Shown piece by piece: positions 5,998 through 13,551 of a stretch of 22,086 bases of DNA. Under the pieces are notes generated by a model. That model was not told the origin of the DNA and did not search any database. It saw nothing but the letters and a program-made list of their open reading frames with translations. Made by a program: the position numbers and the translations under genes. The stretch covers positions 1 to 22,086 of the forward strand of contig CAITYI010000350.1 in assembly GCA_903896585.1 (NCBI GenBank), in the 5' to 3' direction. Source of the DNA: an uncultured bacterium. GTDB taxonomy: Bacteria; Actinomycetota; Actinomycetes; S36-B12. Every line of letters begins with the position of its first letter. Positions within the stretch are counted from its first letter, which is position 1.

Positions 5998-8348
5998 TGC
6001 CGGGTTTATCCCAGTGGGCAGTCCGTCGTCCGGTAGCAGCGCTCATCGCCTACTTTGTAGCTTTATTAGCCGTCATCGGGATTGGCCTTAATTTTGGTGG
6101 CACCCTCAATGACTCATTTGATCTGCCAGATACTGAATCGACAACGGCTCAAGAGCTCCTTTCCACGCTGGGCAATGAAGACATTGATGCACAGTCATCT
6201 GGAGCCACGGCGAAGGTGGTGTGGTCACCAGCCCTAGGTTCGGCGGTGGATCCCCAGACGCTGCAAGTGATTACTCCACTGTTGGATCAAATTGCTGCGA
6301 TCTCATCTGTTTCCTGTGTCACCAACCCGGTCGATCCGGCAGCTCCTTTCGGGAATGCATGCCCGGCGCCGGATCCTGGCTCATCAACCATGATGGCCGA
6401 CCTAACCCCTGAGCAGCTGGCTCAACTTGAGCCAGCATTTGCTGCTGCGGCGGCGGCAAATTCGCCGGTCAGCCCCAATGGAACAGTTGCGACATCCACC
6501 ATCACTTTTTCAGGTGGTATGGACAGCGTGTCAACCGCGGATGCGAAGGCAATCCTTGATTTGGTGAAGGCCGCCAATAGCGACACGGTTGCGGTCGGAG
6601 CAAACGGTGAGATTTTGGAGTTTGCCGGCCAAGAACCGCCATCGAGTGAATTGTTTGGGATCTTGGTGGCAATTGTTATTCTGTTGATTGCATTTGGCTC
6701 CATTATCGCGGCAGGTATGCCGATTCTGGTAGCGGTCATTGGCCTGGCTGCGGGTCAGATGCTGGTTCTCATGGTTGCCCTTTTCATGGATGTCGCCACA
6801 TTTGCACCCACATTGGCCGCGATGATCGGTCTGGGGGTGGGAATCGATTACGCCCTGTTTGTTCTGAATCGTTACCGCCAAGCCGTCTTGATTGGGCATC
6901 CGCCCAAGCGGGCAGCAATGGAATCGGTGAACACCGCTGGCCGAGCCGTACTTTTTGCTGGAACCACGGTAATTGTTGCACTCCTTGGGCTATTCATTTT
7001 GCGGATCGGGTTCTTTAATGGCCTAGCGCTCGCGGCCTCGGTCACGGTTCTCATGGTGATGCTGTCTGCCTTGTGGCTGCTCCCCGCAACGCTTTCGCTG
7101 TTGGGTACCAAAGCACTTGGACTTCGACTTCCTTGGGGAACTAAGCCCGGGGAAGGAAAGCCGGAGGGTGCCAAATGGGCCAAGTACGGTCATACAATCC
7201 AACGCAAGCCGTGGCTATTTGCGGCCCTTTCCCTCATTGTTGTAGCCATTCTTGCGATACCAACGTTTTCACTTCGATTAGGTTTCGCTGACGCTTCCGG
7301 TGCCTCTGAAGGTTCGCCCACCCGCATTGCCTATGACCTGACGGCTGAGGGCTACGGAGCTGGCGTTAACGGTCCATTTATTGCTGCGGTTGAACTCAGT
7401 AGCCCAGGGGACTTCGAAGAGTTCGGGTCTGCAATTGCCCTCTTGGAAGCCACTCCAGGAGTGGCCGCTACCAACCCATCAACGGTCATGCTGCCTCTTG
7501 TGGAGCTCTCCGGACAAGGCTTAAGTCCTGACGGATCCGTGGGTGCCATTTTCATTATTCCGGAGACCGGACCACAAGACGAAGCAACAGATGCGCTCCT
7601 CACCGAGCTTCGCGAAGTCACGGGCCCGCAAATGTTGGCATCCTCGGGCACCACAATGTATGTGGGCGGGTCACTCGCGGTGACAAATGATTTCACTGGA
7701 GTCCTAGTCGATGCTCTTCCCATCTTCCTCATCATTGTCGTGTCACTGGGATTCATTGCGCTCATGATCCTGTTCCGCTCCATAGTCGTTCCGCTCACCG
7801 CGGCACTGACCAGTCTGTTGAGCTTCGCGGCGGCGACTGGAATCACGGTGGCGGTCTTTCAATGGGGTTGGTTCAATCAAATATTGGGCGTTTCAGGAAC
7901 AGGACCCATTTTCCCATTCCTGCCAATCATGGTCTTTGCGATTCTTTTTGGGCTTTCCATGGATTACCAGGTCTTTCTCGTCACGCGAATGCGCGAGGAA
8001 TGGGACCACACCGGTGACAACAATGCCGCCGTTCGCCGTGGCCTGGCTGGCTCAGGGAAAGTGGTGGTCATTGCGGCAGCCATCATGGCAAGTGTTTTCC
8101 TCGCGTTTATCCCAACCCCAGAAAACACGATCAAGTTATTCGGGGTGGCATTGGGTGCCGCCGTTCTCATTGATGCCTTCATTATCCGGCTGGTATTTAT
8201 CCCAGCAATCATGTCCATCATTGGCAAGGCGAACTGGTGGATTCCAGATTGGCTTGGAAAAATTCTGCCTCAAGTCCACATTGAACCTGGCGAAGATGAG
8301 TTGGTAGACGACCCCGATGCGCAACCAGTCGCGGTGAGCTCGCCCTGA
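5997..8348 (+). CDS. MMPL/RND-family membrane transporter
   Basis: 783 residues in the duplicated MMPL layout: a first helix (about 13-34), an extracytoplasmic domain to about 210, a bundle of helices to about 385, a seventh helix near 400-420, a second outer domain, and a final helix bundle. Each bundle has the family's buried Asp-Tyr motif: GVGIDYALFVLNRYR with D284 and FGLSMDYQVFLVTRMREEW with D656, probably used for proton coupling. Relatives export lipids, siderophores or drugs; the substrate is unknown. I chose ATG 5997 (AAGGGG 6 bases upstream); the frame remains open to 5892, but the added 35 residues come from the repeat-containing leader. The C-terminal tail is acidic. Confidence 0.88.
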   Translation: MPGLSQWAVRRPVAALIAYFVALLAVIGIGLNFGGTLNDSFDLPDTESTTAQELLSTLGNEDIDAQSSGATAKVVWSPALGSAVDPQTLQVITPLLDQIAAISSVSCVTNPVDPAAPFGNACPAPDPGSSTMMADLTPEQLAQLEPAFAAAAAANSPVSPNGTVATSTITFSGGMDSVSTADAKAILDLVKAANSDTVAVGANGEILEFAGQEPPSSELFGILVAIVILLIAFGSIIAAGMPILVAVIGLAAGQMLVLMVALFMDVATFAPTLAAMIGLGVGIDYALFVLNRYRQAVLIGHPPKRAAMESVNTAGRAVLFAGTTVIVALLGLFILRIGFFNGLALAASVTVLMVMLSALWLLPATLSLLGTKALGLRLPWGTKPGEGKPEGAKWAKYGHTIQRKPWLFAALSLIVVAILAIPTFSLRLGFADASGASEGSPTRIAYDLTAEGYGAGVNGPFIAAVELSSPGDFEEFGSAIALLEATPGVAATNPSTVMLPLVELSGQGLSPDGSVGAIFIIPETGPQDEATDALLTELREVTGPQMLASSGTTMYVGGSLAVTNDFTGVLVDALPIFLIIVVSLGFIALMILFRSIVVPLTAALTSLLSFAAATGITVAVFQWGWFNQILGVSGTGPIFPFLPIMVFAILFGLSMDYQVFLVTRMREEWDHTGDNNAAVRRGLAGSGKVVVIAAAIMASVFLAFIPTPENTIKLFGVALGAAVLIDAFIIRLVFIPAIMSIIGKANWWIPDWLGKILPQVHIEPGEDELVDDPDAQPVAVSSP

Positions 8349-8353
8349 AGCAT

Positions 8354-8370
8354 TACCCTTAATAGTTATG
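8354..8370 (+). promoter_or_regulatory. Possible leaderless promoter (-10 TACCCT) of miaB
   Basis: TACCCT (8354-8359) fits TANNNT and is followed by 8 bases and ATG 8368. There is no ribosome-binding site in the 19 bases between the MMPL stop and this start. No -35 is recognisable. Confidence 0.4.
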
Positions 8371-9798
8371 CCGCCACGATCATCTGCTCGCACATACGAA
8401 GTGCGCACCTACGGGTGTCAAATGAATGTGCATGACTCTGAGCGGATTACCGGCATGCTGGAGGCTGAAGGCTATGTAGTTGCACCAATTGGGGTAACCC
8501 CGGATCTCATTGTCTTCAATACTTGTGCAGTACGGGAAAATGCAGACAATAAACTTTATGGCAATTTGAGTCATCTTGTCCCCATCAAGGAGGCGAATCC
8601 GGGTCTTCAAATTGCAGTTGGCGGATGCCTCGCCCAAAAAGATCAGGGTGAGATTCTTCGCAAGTCGCCAGTTGTCGATGTAGTTTTTGGAACCCATAAT
8701 CTGGGTTCGCTACCGGTCCTTTTGGAGAGAGCTCGTATTGAGCGAGAGTCACAGATAGAAATTGCTGAAGCACTGGTCGAGTTCCCATCTGCCCTACCCA
8801 CGAAGCGGGACGCTAATTACTCTGCCTGGGTCTCTGTCAGTGTTGGGTGCAATAACACCTGCACTTTCTGCATTGTGCCGTCCTTGCGTGGCAAGGAAAA
8901 GGACCGCAGAGCGGGGGACATCCTCACGGAAATCAAAGCATTAGTGGCGGATGGTGTCCTCGAGGTCACTTTGCTGGGTCAAAATGTGAACGCATATGGA
9001 AGTGATCTGGGTGATCCACAGGCGTTCGGCAAATTGCTGAGGGCGTGCGGCGAAGTCGATGGTCTAGAGCGGGTTCGTTTCACCAGTCCCCATCCACGGG
9101 ATTTCACCGACGATGTTATTGCCGCAATGGCCGAAACGCCTAATGTCATGCCGCAGTTACATATGCCGCTGCAGTCAGGTTCGGATGCGGTTCTTCAGCG
9201 CATGCGTCGGTCGTATCGGCGGGATCGATATTTGGGCATCATCGATCGCGTTCGAAGTGCAATGCCTCATGCTGCGATCACAACGGACATTATCGTTGGA
9301 TTTCCGGGCGAGACCGAAGATGAATTCCTTGACACCTTGAGCCTCGTTGAACTTGTTAAATTCAGCGGGGCGTATACCTTTCAGTATTCCAAGCGACCCG
9401 GCACACCTGCTGCAACAATGCCTGACCAAATTCCAAAGGAAGTCGTTCAAGATCGCTATGAGCGCCTGGTTAAGCGAATCAATGACATCACGTGGCATCT
9501 CAATCTGGATCTCGTTGGACATGAAGTTGAGGTATTGGTTGCCCATGGAGAGGGTCGCAAGGATCGAGCAACGGATCGTCTCTCGGGTCGGGCCGCTGAT
9601 GGCCGATTAGTACATATTGACATGAAGGGGGAGACTGCTCGACCTGGAGACTTTGTGACAGCGCGCATAATTTCAGCTGCACCGCACCATATGCTCGCGG
9701 AACACATCCATACCCGGCCCACACGTGCCGGCGATTTCTCCGACGATCGTCCCAGTGGACCTGCTGTCATGTTAGGTATCCCAACCTTTGCCCCGTGA
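8368..9798 (+). CDS. miaB: MiaB, tRNA-2-methylthio-N6-dimethylallyladenosine synthase
   Basis: 476 residues with all expected cysteines. C17, C53 and C87 of the UPF0004 domain hold the auxiliary 4Fe-4S cluster, and CNNTCTFC (C161, C165, C168) holds the radical-SAM cluster. The catalytic domain continues through TLLGQNVNAYG, TSPHPRDF and MPLQSGSDAVLQRMRR, with a C-terminal TRAM domain (about 380-450). MiaB adds a methylthio group to i6A37 of tRNAs reading U-starting codons. It directly precedes miaA, which makes its substrate. The start has no ribosome site and is probably leaderless. MPLQSGSD and RRSYRRDRY support MiaB over RimO or MtaB. Confidence 0.96.
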   Translation: MPPRSSARTYEVRTYGCQMNVHDSERITGMLEAEGYVVAPIGVTPDLIVFNTCAVRENADNKLYGNLSHLVPIKEANPGLQIAVGGCLAQKDQGEILRKSPVVDVVFGTHNLGSLPVLLERARIERESQIEIAEALVEFPSALPTKRDANYSAWVSVSVGCNNTCTFCIVPSLRGKEKDRRAGDILTEIKALVADGVLEVTLLGQNVNAYGSDLGDPQAFGKLLRACGEVDGLERVRFTSPHPRDFTDDVIAAMAETPNVMPQLHMPLQSGSDAVLQRMRRSYRRDRYLGIIDRVRSAMPHAAITTDIIVGFPGETEDEFLDTLSLVELVKFSGAYTFQYSKRPGTPAATMPDQIPKEVVQDRYERLVKRINDITWHLNLDLVGHEVEVLVAHGEGRKDRATDRLSGRAADGRLVHIDMKGETARPGDFVTARIISAAPHHMLAEHIHTRPTRAGDFSDDRPSGPAVMLGIPTFAP

Positions 9799-10723
9799 AG
9801 TCGCCCTAGCGATAGTTGGGCCTACTGCATCGGGAAAAACGGCACTGGCAGTGTCCTGTGCTCAAGTGCTCCCGGGTCAACTGATTGGCACTGACTCGAT
9901 GCAGGCCTATCAAGGGCTCAGCGTGGGTACGGCCACTCCGAACCCAGATGAACTACATGGGATTCGCCATCACATGCTTGATATCTGGCCGATCTCCCAC
10001 CCGGCTCATGTGGCCGAGTTCCAAGATCTTGCCCGCGCCTGCATCAATAAAGTTCAAAATACCGGCCAGGTTCCGATCATTGTTGGTGGCAGTGTTCTCT
10101 ATGTAAACGCGGTCTTGGATGTCTTTGAGTTTCCGGGGACCGATCCAGCGATTCGCGCGCAGTATCAGGATCTCCTTGATGCCGAAGGCCCCCAGTTTCT
10201 TCATCAAATTCTGGAATCGAAGGATCCCGAGGCTGCCAGCCACATCCAGGCCACCAATGGCAGAAGAATTGTGCGAGCGCTTGAGGTAATCCAGGTCACG
10301 GGAAAACCATTCCGGGCCAGTCTTCCACCGGTTCCCATCGAATTTGTTCCAACGTGTCGGATTGGAATCGAGATGGACAGAGAAACCATGGATCGTCGGA
10401 TTGAGCAACGAATAGACAGAATGTTGGATCACGGCCTCCTCGATGAAGTCGAGGCAGCAATTGCAGTTGGGCTGCGAGAAAGTGTGACAGCGAGCAAAGC
10501 GATTGGCTATTCCCACATGATTCAGGTGTTAGATGGTGAACTCACCCTCGAGGATGCAAGATCTCACATGGTGTTGGCAACCCGGAAATTCGCTCGAAGG
10601 CAACAACGTTGGTTTCGCCAAGACCCTCGAATAACTTGGTTCAACTGGGATACCGAGGATTTACATACCAAAGTATTAACCCACTTTGACGAAGTACTCC
10701 GTACCCATGAAGGCGGCAAATAG
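9788..10723 (+). CDS. miaA: MiaA, tRNA dimethylallyltransferase
   Basis: 311 residues. The P-loop GPTASGKT is at 11-18, then TDSMQAYQGLSVGTATP (about 35-51), the HHMLDI segment, GGSVLYVNAV, a conserved NGRRIVRALEV helix, and the C-terminal TRKFARRQQRWFR. MiaA transfers a dimethylallyl group to N6 of A37, the first step completed by MiaB. The start is TTG 9788, overlapping the end of miaB by 11 bases; GTG 9795 is in another frame, and no other start gives the full P-loop. GTAT replaces the commoner GTAK after DSMQ. The last 48 bases overlap the 3' end of the converging PIG-L gene. Confidence 0.95.
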   Translation: MPREVALAIVGPTASGKTALAVSCAQVLPGQLIGTDSMQAYQGLSVGTATPNPDELHGIRHHMLDIWPISHPAHVAEFQDLARACINKVQNTGQVPIIVGGSVLYVNAVLDVFEFPGTDPAIRAQYQDLLDAEGPQFLHQILESKDPEAASHIQATNGRRIVRALEVIQVTGKPFRASLPPVPIEFVPTCRIGIEMDRETMDRRIEQRIDRMLDHGLLDEVEAAIAVGLRESVTASKAIGYSHMIQVLDGELTLEDARSHMVLATRKFARRQQRWFRQDPRITWFNWDTEDLHTKVLTHFDEVLRTHEGGK

Positions 10724-11443
10724 CGGTCGCGGCAGATTACTGAGCACGGCGAGCGTGCGAACGGTGCCATCTGCGTGTGCCTGTGATGCATGGGCTTGGA
10801 TCGCAGCCCTTTTCTGATCGAGGAAGGGACGCACGTTAACCCGGTGAGTGATCTCCTTTCGAGGCGTCCATGCCTGTTCGAACTCACGTGGATTAAATTC
10901 TGGTGGTGTCAAATGCATTCGTGCTGCCGCGTTGACGGTTGTGGCAATTGGCTCACGTGGAAGAGTCGCTTCGAACAGGGTGCATGTACCCGATAAACGC
11001 CGATAGGCCTCGCGCACAACTCGGTGGATTTGCAGGTGATCTGGGTGACCATACCCACCAGAAGGGTCATATCCAATAAGAACGGTGACGTGCTCCTCAT
11101 GAATGATCTCAATAAGGGTATTGGCTGCAGATTCAATATTCATGTGTGCGAATCCGGATAGGTTTTCGGCGTGCAATCCCGAATCGGGGTAGGCCCAAGA
11201 GATGACCTTGTCAACCCCAAGGATCTCAGCCGAAAGTTCAAGTTCCAATTGCCGCACCGAACCCAAGGAGTCAGCAAATTCGTCCGAAGTCAAACCTGCA
11301 GCTCCGTCGGTTGCGACCAGGAGCAGCACGCGGTGACCTTCAGCACGTGCTCGAGCCATGGTTCCTGCCGTCAACAGTGCTTCATCGTCGGGGTGTGCAT
11401 GTACAAATAGCAATGTCTGGGGATTCGCCGGTGTGTTGAACAT
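10676..11443 (-). CDS. PIG-L/LmbE-family zinc deacetylase
   Basis: 255 residues from ATG 11443 (reverse strand); upstream in-frame codons lie in the shared promoter region and are not family-like. The N-terminal FVHAHPDDEAL gives zinc ligands H17 and D20 and catalytic D19, and GGYGHPDHLQIH gives the third ligand H136. The family removes N-acetyl groups from GlcNAc-containing conjugates; actinobacterial members include MshB (mycothiol synthesis) and Mca. Without comparison I cannot say which this is. The adjacent divergent glycosyltransferase suggests a joint role in a sugar conjugate. There is no signal peptide. No ribosome site is seen; CACAAT 9 bases before the ATG is a weak possible -10. 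Confidence 0.85.
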   Translation of the reverse strand: MFNTPANPQTLLFVHAHPDDEALLTAGTMARARAEGHRVLLLVATDGAAGLTSDEFADSLGSVRQLELELSAEILGVDKVISWAYPDSGLHAENLSGFAHMNIESAANTLIEIIHEEHVTVLIGYDPSGGYGHPDHLQIHRVVREAYRRLSGTCTLFEATLPREPIATTVNAAARMHLTPPEFNPREFEQAWTPRKEITHRVNVRPFLDQKRAAIQAHASQAHADGTVRTLAVLSNLPRPLFAAFMGTEYFVKVG

Positions 11444-11461
11444 AGTGAGACCATTGTGGCG

Positions 11462-11477
11462 TAACGTCTTGCCCGTG
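11462..11477 (+). promoter_or_regulatory. Leaderless promoter (-10 TAACGT) of the GT4 gene, in a divergent region
   Basis: TAACGT (11462-11467) is followed by 7 bases and GTG 11475. Only 31 bases separate this start from that of the divergent PIG-L gene, so both promoters must overlap. TTGAAC (11436-11441) is a possible -35 at a long 20-base spacing. Confidence 0.5.
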
Positions 11478-12545
11478 CTCAATCCTGGCGGGACCATCGT
11501 TCACATAACTGACTGCTACTCGCCTCGAACAGGCGGCATTGAAACTCAGGTAGCGAATCTTGTGGCCGCTCAACGCGATGCCGGCTGGCCCGTTGAAATC
11601 ATGACTGCCACCGTGGGCGAACCGGAGCAAGGTGTCAACAGAATTACCGCTCCCATACCTTTTGGACTACCAATTCATCCACGAACCCGGGCTCGGGTGG
11701 TGGAATCACTTGCGGCTTCCAAACCGAGCGTTGCACATATTCACATAGGTGCGACGTCGCCATTCGCATGGGGAGCAATTCGGGCAGTGCGGGATCTGAA
11801 TCTCCCTACCGTGATCACAGTTCACAGCATGTGGGGTCCATTATCACGCTTCGGGTATCACACTTTCGCAAGTCAGTTGAGCGAATCACATTTCACTTGG
11901 TCAGCGGTCAGCGAACAGGCCAGCCAATTAGTGCGTCAGGCGTTGAATGTCCCGGTGCATCTGATGCCAAACGGCATTGATCTCAACAGTTGGGTAACGA
12001 ATGGCAGCACAAGTGCACATCTTCGGGTGGTTGGAGTACTGCGTATGGCGCCAAGAAAGCGCGTCTTGCCGTGGCTTTCAGTAATGGGTCAGGTGCAAAA
12101 GAGGGTGCCAACCGTGAGTGCAGTACTTGTAGGACATGGTCCTCTTCTTTCGGTAGCACAGCGATACGCAGATAAACATGGAATCAAAGTTGAGTTCCCG
12201 GGTCGGCTCACCCAGTCGCAGCTTCTCAGTATTTATCGAGAATCCGATGTATTTCTGCAGTCATCTATTCGGGAGTCCTTTGGAATTGCCGCACTTGAAG
12301 CCAGAGCCGCAGGGTTAGCGGTTGTGGCCCGGGAAGGTACCGGAACGGCATCTTTTATTGTCAATGGTGTCAATGGGTTTCTTGAGAGATCCGACACCAA
12401 ATTGGCTGATCGATTAATTGACTTGGCATGCAACCCTCACCTGCTCGCCTCCATCAAGACCAGTAATCAAGTACCGCCGCCATATGACCGAGCCAGCCTG
12501 CTGCGCGTTTCAGGTCATCTTTACGACCTAGCGAAACAGCATTGA
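11475..12545 (+). CDS. GT4-family glycosyltransferase
   Basis: 356 residues from GTG 11475. The start VLNPGGTIVHITDCYSPRTG is typical of the donor-independent half of GT4 enzymes, with the glycine-rich GG near residue 20. HLMPNGID near 163 and the E-x7-E motif RESFGIAALEARA (E267 and E275) mark the nucleotide-sugar half. GT4 enzymes are retaining transferases using UDP- or GDP-sugars. MshA of mycothiol synthesis is in this family but is longer (about 430-480 residues), so MshA is not claimed. The frame is open upstream to 11358, but that part overlaps the PIG-L gene antisense and lacks a ribosome site; the TAACGT box supports the shorter form. Substrates are unknown. Confidence 0.82.
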   Translation: MLNPGGTIVHITDCYSPRTGGIETQVANLVAAQRDAGWPVEIMTATVGEPEQGVNRITAPIPFGLPIHPRTRARVVESLAASKPSVAHIHIGATSPFAWGAIRAVRDLNLPTVITVHSMWGPLSRFGYHTFASQLSESHFTWSAVSEQASQLVRQALNVPVHLMPNGIDLNSWVTNGSTSAHLRVVGVLRMAPRKRVLPWLSVMGQVQKRVPTVSAVLVGHGPLLSVAQRYADKHGIKVEFPGRLTQSQLLSIYRESDVFLQSSIRESFGIAALEARAAGLAVVAREGTGTASFIVNGVNGFLERSDTKLADRLIDLACNPHLLASIKTSNQVPPPYDRASLLRVSGHLYDLAKQH

Positions 12546-12592
12546 CTGCTGGTTGAAATTGGCACACAGCACCAAGTGCCGACCGCATGGCA

Positions 12593-12607
12593 TAGTGTTC
12601 GCCCGTG
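12593..12607 (+). promoter_or_regulatory. Leaderless promoter (-10 TAGTGT) of dapF
   Basis: TAGTGT (12593-12598), 6 bases, then GTG 12605. No ribosome site is present. The preceding short gap contains a GGCAC/GTGCC inverted repeat (12561-12565 and 12576-12580) that could be a weak hairpin after the glycosyltransferase gene. Confidence 0.5.
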
Positions 12608-13462
12608 GCTTTATTAGCGGAATTGAGTTTCACCAAGGGGCACGGAACCGCGAATGATTTCATTCTGATTTCAGATGTCAAAAACGAGTGGGTCCCGACT
12701 GTTCCGCAAATCATGTGGCTTTGTGATCGCCGCCGAGGCGTGGGCGCCGATGGAGTCATCCGAATAGTGCCCACCGCATTGGTTTCGGAATTCGCTGATC
12801 TTGCGATTGCGACGTGGTTCATGGACTATCGAAATTCTGATGGTTCCATAGCGGAGATGTGTGGCAACGGTGCACGAGTATTTGCGCGCTACCTGGTGGC
12901 AAGTGGATTAGAAACTAAGAAGGAATTTGTCATTGCTACTCGAGCCGGATTACACCAAGTTGAAGTTAACTCGGATTTCACCGTCAGTATTTCCATGGGG
13001 GTGGCCCGCAAAGTGGCAAATGGATCCCCAATCACGGTGACCATTCCATCAAGTGAAGTGGAATTTGTCGCCGCGGGTGTATATGTTCCCAATCCGCATG
13101 CGGTCGTGTATTTACCAGAAAACGTTAATCTCCACGACATTGAATTAGGTACGCCACAAGTTAACCCAAGCGAGGTGTTTCCTGACGGAGTGAACATCGA
13201 GTTTGTAAAACGCATGGGGCCGAATCATGTTGCCATGCGAGTCGTGGAACGAGGCAGTGGCGAGACCCTGTCGTGCGGGACGGGTGCGTGTGCCGTGGCG
13301 TGGGTGGAGATGTTGGAATTGGGTATTTCATCAGGTGAAGTCAGAGTAGATGTACCAGGAGGAACTTTGTGGGTCAGTTTGGTTGACCAGCAATTATGGC
13401 TGCGGGGATCCGCCGATTTAGTGGCTCGAGGAAAGATTTTACTTCCCCCCGAACTGTTGTGA
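12605..13462 (+). CDS. dapF: Diaminopimelate epimerase DapF
   Basis: 285 residues. The two catalytic cysteines sit in their conserved motifs, AEMCGNGAR (C86) and SCGTGACA (C224). KGHGTANDF (residues 11-19), RRRGVGADG and DYRNSDGS are also present. DapF interconverts LL- and meso-diaminopimelate without a cofactor, feeding both lysine and peptidoglycan synthesis in the cytoplasm. The N-terminal FTKGHGTANDFI form is actinobacterial. It lies in the usual miaA-dapF-hflX order except that the PIG-L/GT4 pair separates it from miaA. The GTG start is judged leaderless. Confidence 0.97.
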   Translation: MALLAELSFTKGHGTANDFILISDVKNEWVPTVPQIMWLCDRRRGVGADGVIRIVPTALVSEFADLAIATWFMDYRNSDGSIAEMCGNGARVFARYLVASGLETKKEFVIATRAGLHQVEVNSDFTVSISMGVARKVANGSPITVTIPSSEVEFVAAGVYVPNPHAVVYLPENVNLHDIELGTPQVNPSEVFPDGVNIEFVKRMGPNHVAMRVVERGSGETLSCGTGACAVAWVEMLELGISSGEVRVDVPGGTLWVSLVDQQLWLRGSADLVARGKILLPPELL

Positions 13463-13533
13463 TGCCCCTGTTTGCTCAATGTGCTGACATCCACAAACCG
13501 AATATCGCCAGATCAAACCAGCAGATCGTGGAT

Positions 13534-13551
13534 TAGACTGAAGCTACTGTG
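13534..13551 (+). promoter_or_regulatory. Possible leaderless promoter (-10 TAGACT) of hflX
   Basis: TAGACT (13534-13539), 9 bases, then GTG 13549, with no ribosome site. The same hexamer is the -10 proposed for the MMPL leader ORF. Confidence 0.45.

Noticed and set aside
7352..7846. 164-codon open frame on the reverse strand
   Set aside because: Lies wholly antisense to the MMPL gene; low-complexity Ser/Thr/Pro composition typical of a shadow frame.
11358..11474. Longer glycosyltransferase start at 11358
   Set aside because: The added residues are antisense to the PIG-L N-terminus, unlike GT4 proteins, and there is no ribosome site; GTG 11475 has a well-placed -10.
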